From CAVVFX01 sp963747535 (lineage in GTDB: Bacteria; Acidobacteriota; Terriglobia; Bryobacterales; Bryobacteraceae): DNA of 64,000 nucleotides. Positions 61,300 through 64,000 of this stretch are shown here, piece after piece. Every line of letters starts with the position of its first letter. Position 1 is the stretch's first letter. Under the pieces are notes generated by a model that was not told where the DNA came from, searched no databases, and worked only from the letters and a program-made list of their open reading frames with translations. The DNA is taken from contig CAVVFX010000015.1 of NCBI GenBank assembly GCA_963747535.1, positions 1 through 64,000 on the forward strand, written 5' to 3'. Both the position numbers and the translations under genes were made by a program.

Positions 61300-61352
61300 G
61301 CGGCTGCTGCGCAACCGGGCAGACCACGAAAAACGATGGTCTGCGCCACGGG
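61300..61352. repeat. REP-I hairpin pair after the third receptor gene
   Basis: GGCTGCTGCGCAACC (partner hairpin, one mismatch) precedes GCAGACCA (61319-61326) and TGGTCTGC (61337-61344), then GCCACGGG. It lies just downstream of the TonB-receptor stop. The rest of 61115-61366 has no gene. Confidence 0.75.
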
Positions 61353-61366
61353 CTTTTGGGCTGCTT

Positions 61367-64000
61367 TTAGAACGTAAATCGCAGCGAGCCTTGCATCACC
61401 CTGGGCGTCCGGGTCGAGACGACCGTTCCGAAGAGAGTGTTGGTCTGGACACCCGCCGGCGTAAACTTCGCGGCGGTGTTGATGGTGGCATACTGCGTGT
61501 GATTGAACACGTTGTAGGCTTCCCATCGTAACGTGATGATCCGCTTCTCACTCTTGATGGGAAAATTCTTGGCAAGCGCCATATCGTTGTTGTTCACACC
61601 CGGCTGCCGGACATCGTACTTCCCGGCGTTGCCCGGGTCGTTCAATCCTGGCAGCGCGAAAGCTGCCGTGTTGAACCACTGGCTGAAGGTGTGTATGTTC
61701 CCGGAGAAGGCATTGCCAACGACGTCCACACGCTGGGCATCCCCACCGCCGGTGAGGTTTTCCGAGTTCGTAGTCGTGAAACTGATGGCCGCGGGCGTGC
61801 CGCTGGCGAACTGGCTGATGCCCGACAGGATCCAGTGATCGAAGGCGTAACCAATCACCTTGTTCTTCACCAGTTTGGTGGCATCCGGTATGTTGTAGGT
61901 GAAGTTGACGGTCATGTTGTGAGTCTGGTCAGTGGAGTCCAGACCGTAGGCGTAGGCACGCAGATTCGCATATTGCGGGATGCCCGTGAAGTCCATGTAT
62001 TTAGAGAAGGCATACGACATGCCCATCTGAAAGCCATGTGAGAAACGGCGCGTCAGACTCACTAACAACGCGTGATAGTTCGAGGTATAAGCGTCGTCGT
62101 AATAGGTGATGGTGGAATAGCCGGGATAGGGTTCGAAGAAAATATCCGCGAGCGGCTTGCCGGTGGTGGGATCGGTGTGCTGGAATTCCGACCCATAGGG
62201 TACCGTGTTGATGTTGCGAGTCTGCTGGATGTCCCGCCCGAGCACCACCGCATACGAAACATCAAGCAGAATCGAGTGGCCGAGGTCCTGCTGAACGCCG
62301 AACGAACCATTGTAATTTCGAGGGGTTTTGGCGTTCACGTTGAAAGAATTGGTGGCGTTAGGAGCGAAGTAGCCGGCGGTCTGGGTGAACGTGCTGAGTG
62401 ATCCGTAGTAGGTGATCGGGGTCTCGATCGCGGGAGGATTCTCAGTGGTCGGGGACCAATAGGACAGGCGCGGATTATAGAGGATCGCGATACCACCGCG
62501 AATGGCCGTCTTGCCATTGCCGAATACGTCATAGGCGAAGCCGAAGCGCGGTCCCCAATGAACGGGCTGCGTGTTGATGAATCCGCGAGGATAATTGGAA
62601 GCGCCGGACGACACGCCGCCGGGCGCCGCACTCCCGCTTCCGGGAACAAAGACACCGACAAAGGCCTGAGGCAGCAATGCTCCAGTAAGCGGATTCTCCG
62701 CCATCCGGACGCCGTTCGAAAGCACCGGGACGTAGAGAGCCGCTGCCTGCGACGGATTGTAAAGGCCCAATGCCAGTGCGGATTGCTGGCCGGCATAGTG
62801 CGGATACATCTGATTGGCCCACGTCCACCGCACGCCATAGTCGAGGGTGAGCCTCTTGGTCACTTTCCAGGTGTCCTGGGCAAACCATTCCGCTATGGCC
62901 TGGCGCTCGTTCGCTCCATACCGCGCATTGGATTCCTGGTAGCTGTCAAACGTGCCGAGCGCCGCGTTGGCGAATGAATAATTGGTGTCGAGAGGGTTAT
63001 TCGCGTCGGTGCTGAAATTGATGGTGCCGTCGAATTTGCTCCGCTCGCCCTCGTACTCCCGGATGCGATACATATCCGCGCCGAACTTGATGGTGTGTTT
63101 ACCTCTTGTCCAGGTAATGTTGTCGCTCATGTTGAAAGTAAAGTCAGTGCCGTTCTTGAGGAAGCGGTCATCGAAGCTGACGTTGGGCGGATCCTGGACG
63201 TTGAAGGTATAGCGCGGGATGATATCGTCCGGATTGGCCGAGGGAAACCACTGCCCGGCAGTGTATCCCAAGGCAGCCCGCGATACGGTGGAGAGCGGGT
63301 TCCCCGCTACCGGGACTTGCTGGGTGGGCGTCAGGGTGTCGTTGTAAGCCTTCCAGCCCTCATGATTGCGGCGGACGCCGGCCTGAAATTCCGAGACCAC
63401 CGTCGGCGAGAAGATATGCGTCCAACCGGTCGCGAGCCCTTCTTCGGAGAAGCAATAGCATTGCGCGAAGAATCCGATCGGAGTGGCGCCGGACGAAACT
63501 GCGTAGCCCTGATCCTCGGAAAGAAAGGTCTTGCCGCGGACAAAGATCCGGTCGTTCTGCGTCGGCACATAGTCAATTCTGAACAACTGGGTGCGCTTGG
63601 GGAAGTTCAGGACCTCCTGGATCTGATAGTTGTAGTTGTAGCCGGTAATCGCCGGATTGACGAAATTCGGTTGCGGGAGAATCTTCAGGAGAATCAAACC
63701 GTTGGGATCCAGGCGGCTGGTTGGAATAATGTTCCCGGGGAACGGCGATTTATTGTTGTACGGGTCGTAGATGGGGATCACTTGCCCGTTGGTGCTGTAA
63801 CTCTGAGAAAAGTTTCCCTGGCGTTCGAGGGCGGTTGGCATCGAGTACTGTGTAAGAGCGCCGGGTATGCGGCTTTCCAGTTGCTCCAGGTTATAAAAAC
63901 CGAAGAGCTTGGTCTTGTCGCGATTCCAGTGCTTGGGAATGTAGATGGGTCCACCGAGTGAGAAGCCCGCAGTATTATAGCGGTATTCAGGCCGTTTCAC
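61367..64000 (-). CDS. TonB-dependent receptor-like protein, truncated by window edge
   Basis: The C-terminal 877 residues of a third large outer-membrane protein. The visible part begins in the plug/barrel region (KRPEYRYNTAGFSLGGPIYIPKHWNRDKTKLFGFYNLE) and ends with the aromatic terminus LRFTF typical of the family. The regulatory N-terminal domain and signal peptide lie beyond 64000. Barrel strands such as HTIKFGADMYRIREYEGERSKFDG and FGFAYDVFGNGKTAIRGGIAI match the other two receptors. The substrate is unknown. Confidence 0.85.
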   Translation of the reverse strand: MKRPEYRYNTAGFSLGGPIYIPKHWNRDKTKLFGFYNLEQLESRIPGALTQYSMPTALERQGNFSQSYSTNGQVIPIYDPYNNKSPFPGNIIPTSRLDPNGLILLKILPQPNFVNPAITGYNYNYQIQEVLNFPKRTQLFRIDYVPTQNDRIFVRGKTFLSEDQGYAVSSGATPIGFFAQCYCFSEEGLATGWTHIFSPTVVSEFQAGVRRNHEGWKAYNDTLTPTQQVPVAGNPLSTVSRAALGYTAGQWFPSANPDDIIPRYTFNVQDPPNVSFDDRFLKNGTDFTFNMSDNITWTRGKHTIKFGADMYRIREYEGERSKFDGTINFSTDANNPLDTNYSFANAALGTFDSYQESNARYGANERQAIAEWFAQDTWKVTKRLTLDYGVRWTWANQMYPHYAGQQSALALGLYNPSQAAALYVPVLSNGVRMAENPLTGALLPQAFVGVFVPGSGSAAPGGVSSGASNYPRGFINTQPVHWGPRFGFAYDVFGNGKTAIRGGIAILYNPRLSYWSPTTENPPAIETPITYYGSLSTFTQTAGYFAPNATNSFNVNAKTPRNYNGSFGVQQDLGHSILLDVSYAVVLGRDIQQTRNINTVPYGSEFQHTDPTTGKPLADIFFEPYPGYSTITYYDDAYTSNYHALLVSLTRRFSHGFQMGMSYAFSKYMDFTGIPQYANLRAYAYGLDSTDQTHNMTVNFTYNIPDATKLVKNKVIGYAFDHWILSGISQFASGTPAAISFTTTNSENLTGGGDAQRVDVVGNAFSGNIHTFSQWFNTAAFALPGLNDPGNAGKYDVRQPGVNNNDMALAKNFPIKSEKRIITLRWEAYNVFNHTQYATINTAAKFTPAGVQTNTLFGTVVSTRTPRVMQGSLRFTF

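Overview
The window looks like a chromosomal segment of an Acidobacteriota of the Solibacter/Bryobacter type (subdivision 3). Evidence: three very large TonB-receptor-like proteins with an N-terminal carboxypeptidase-regulatory domain; two secreted proteins of the TIGR03437 type typical of Solibacter-like genomes; a PEGA-domain Ser/Thr kinase; many secreted proteins; high GC; and abundant short dispersed repeats. The assignment is from recognised families, not a database search.

Layout. 1-7.3 kb: a compact integrated, probably mobilisable element (relaxase, ribbon-helix-helix accessory protein, HTH protein, KGGVGKT ATPase, two membrane proteins, excisionase-like protein, tyrosine integrase) ending at the 3' end of a tRNA-His gene; its left end is outside the window. 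7.3-15.5 kb: TonB-receptor-like protein, Ser/Thr kinase, a RAYT transposase flanked by inverted REP hairpins, a tandem universal stress protein, and a small beta-barrel-like protein. 15.5-19.2 kb: a possible structured leader, an 11-codon ORF with a very strong Shine-Dalgarno, a secreted TPR-CHAT protein and a secreted HExxH protein; near-identical operator-like repeats lie just before and just after the CHAT gene. 19.3-25 kb: quinone oxidoreductase, HD-GYP protein, aminotransferase, secreted esterase. 25.4-32.1 kb: a TonB-receptor-like protein in operon with a GHL6-like glycoside hydrolase, divergent from a membrane-anchored DNA-binding-like regulator. 33.8-38.9 kb: the conserved rpmH-rnpA-yidD-yidC-jag-mnmE cluster. 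39-43.2 kb: adrenodoxin-type ferredoxin with its reductase, a secreted c-type cytochrome, a beta-propeller protein. 43.3-53.4 kb: purine nucleoside permease, M16 and YpfJ-type peptidases, mscL with a zinc ribbon, topA, dprA, a lineage-specific hypothetical. 53.4-61.4 kb: a repeat-rich zone (tandem array, long inverted repeat, perfect 40-bp palindrome, REP hairpins) with two TIGR03437 proteins, an AhpD-like/MarR pair and a cupin remnant. 61.4 kb to the end: a third TonB-receptor-like gene, cut by the window edge.

The strongest unexplained signal is a REP superfamily: many intergenic copies share a two-hairpin plan whose stems differ between copies by compensatory changes, and a RAYT, the enzyme class known to act on REP sequences, sits in the same window between two REP copies. 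Next come the micro-ORF/CHAT/HExxH locus with its repeated operator, and rnpA and yidD, which both lack an ordinary start codon where their protein homology begins.
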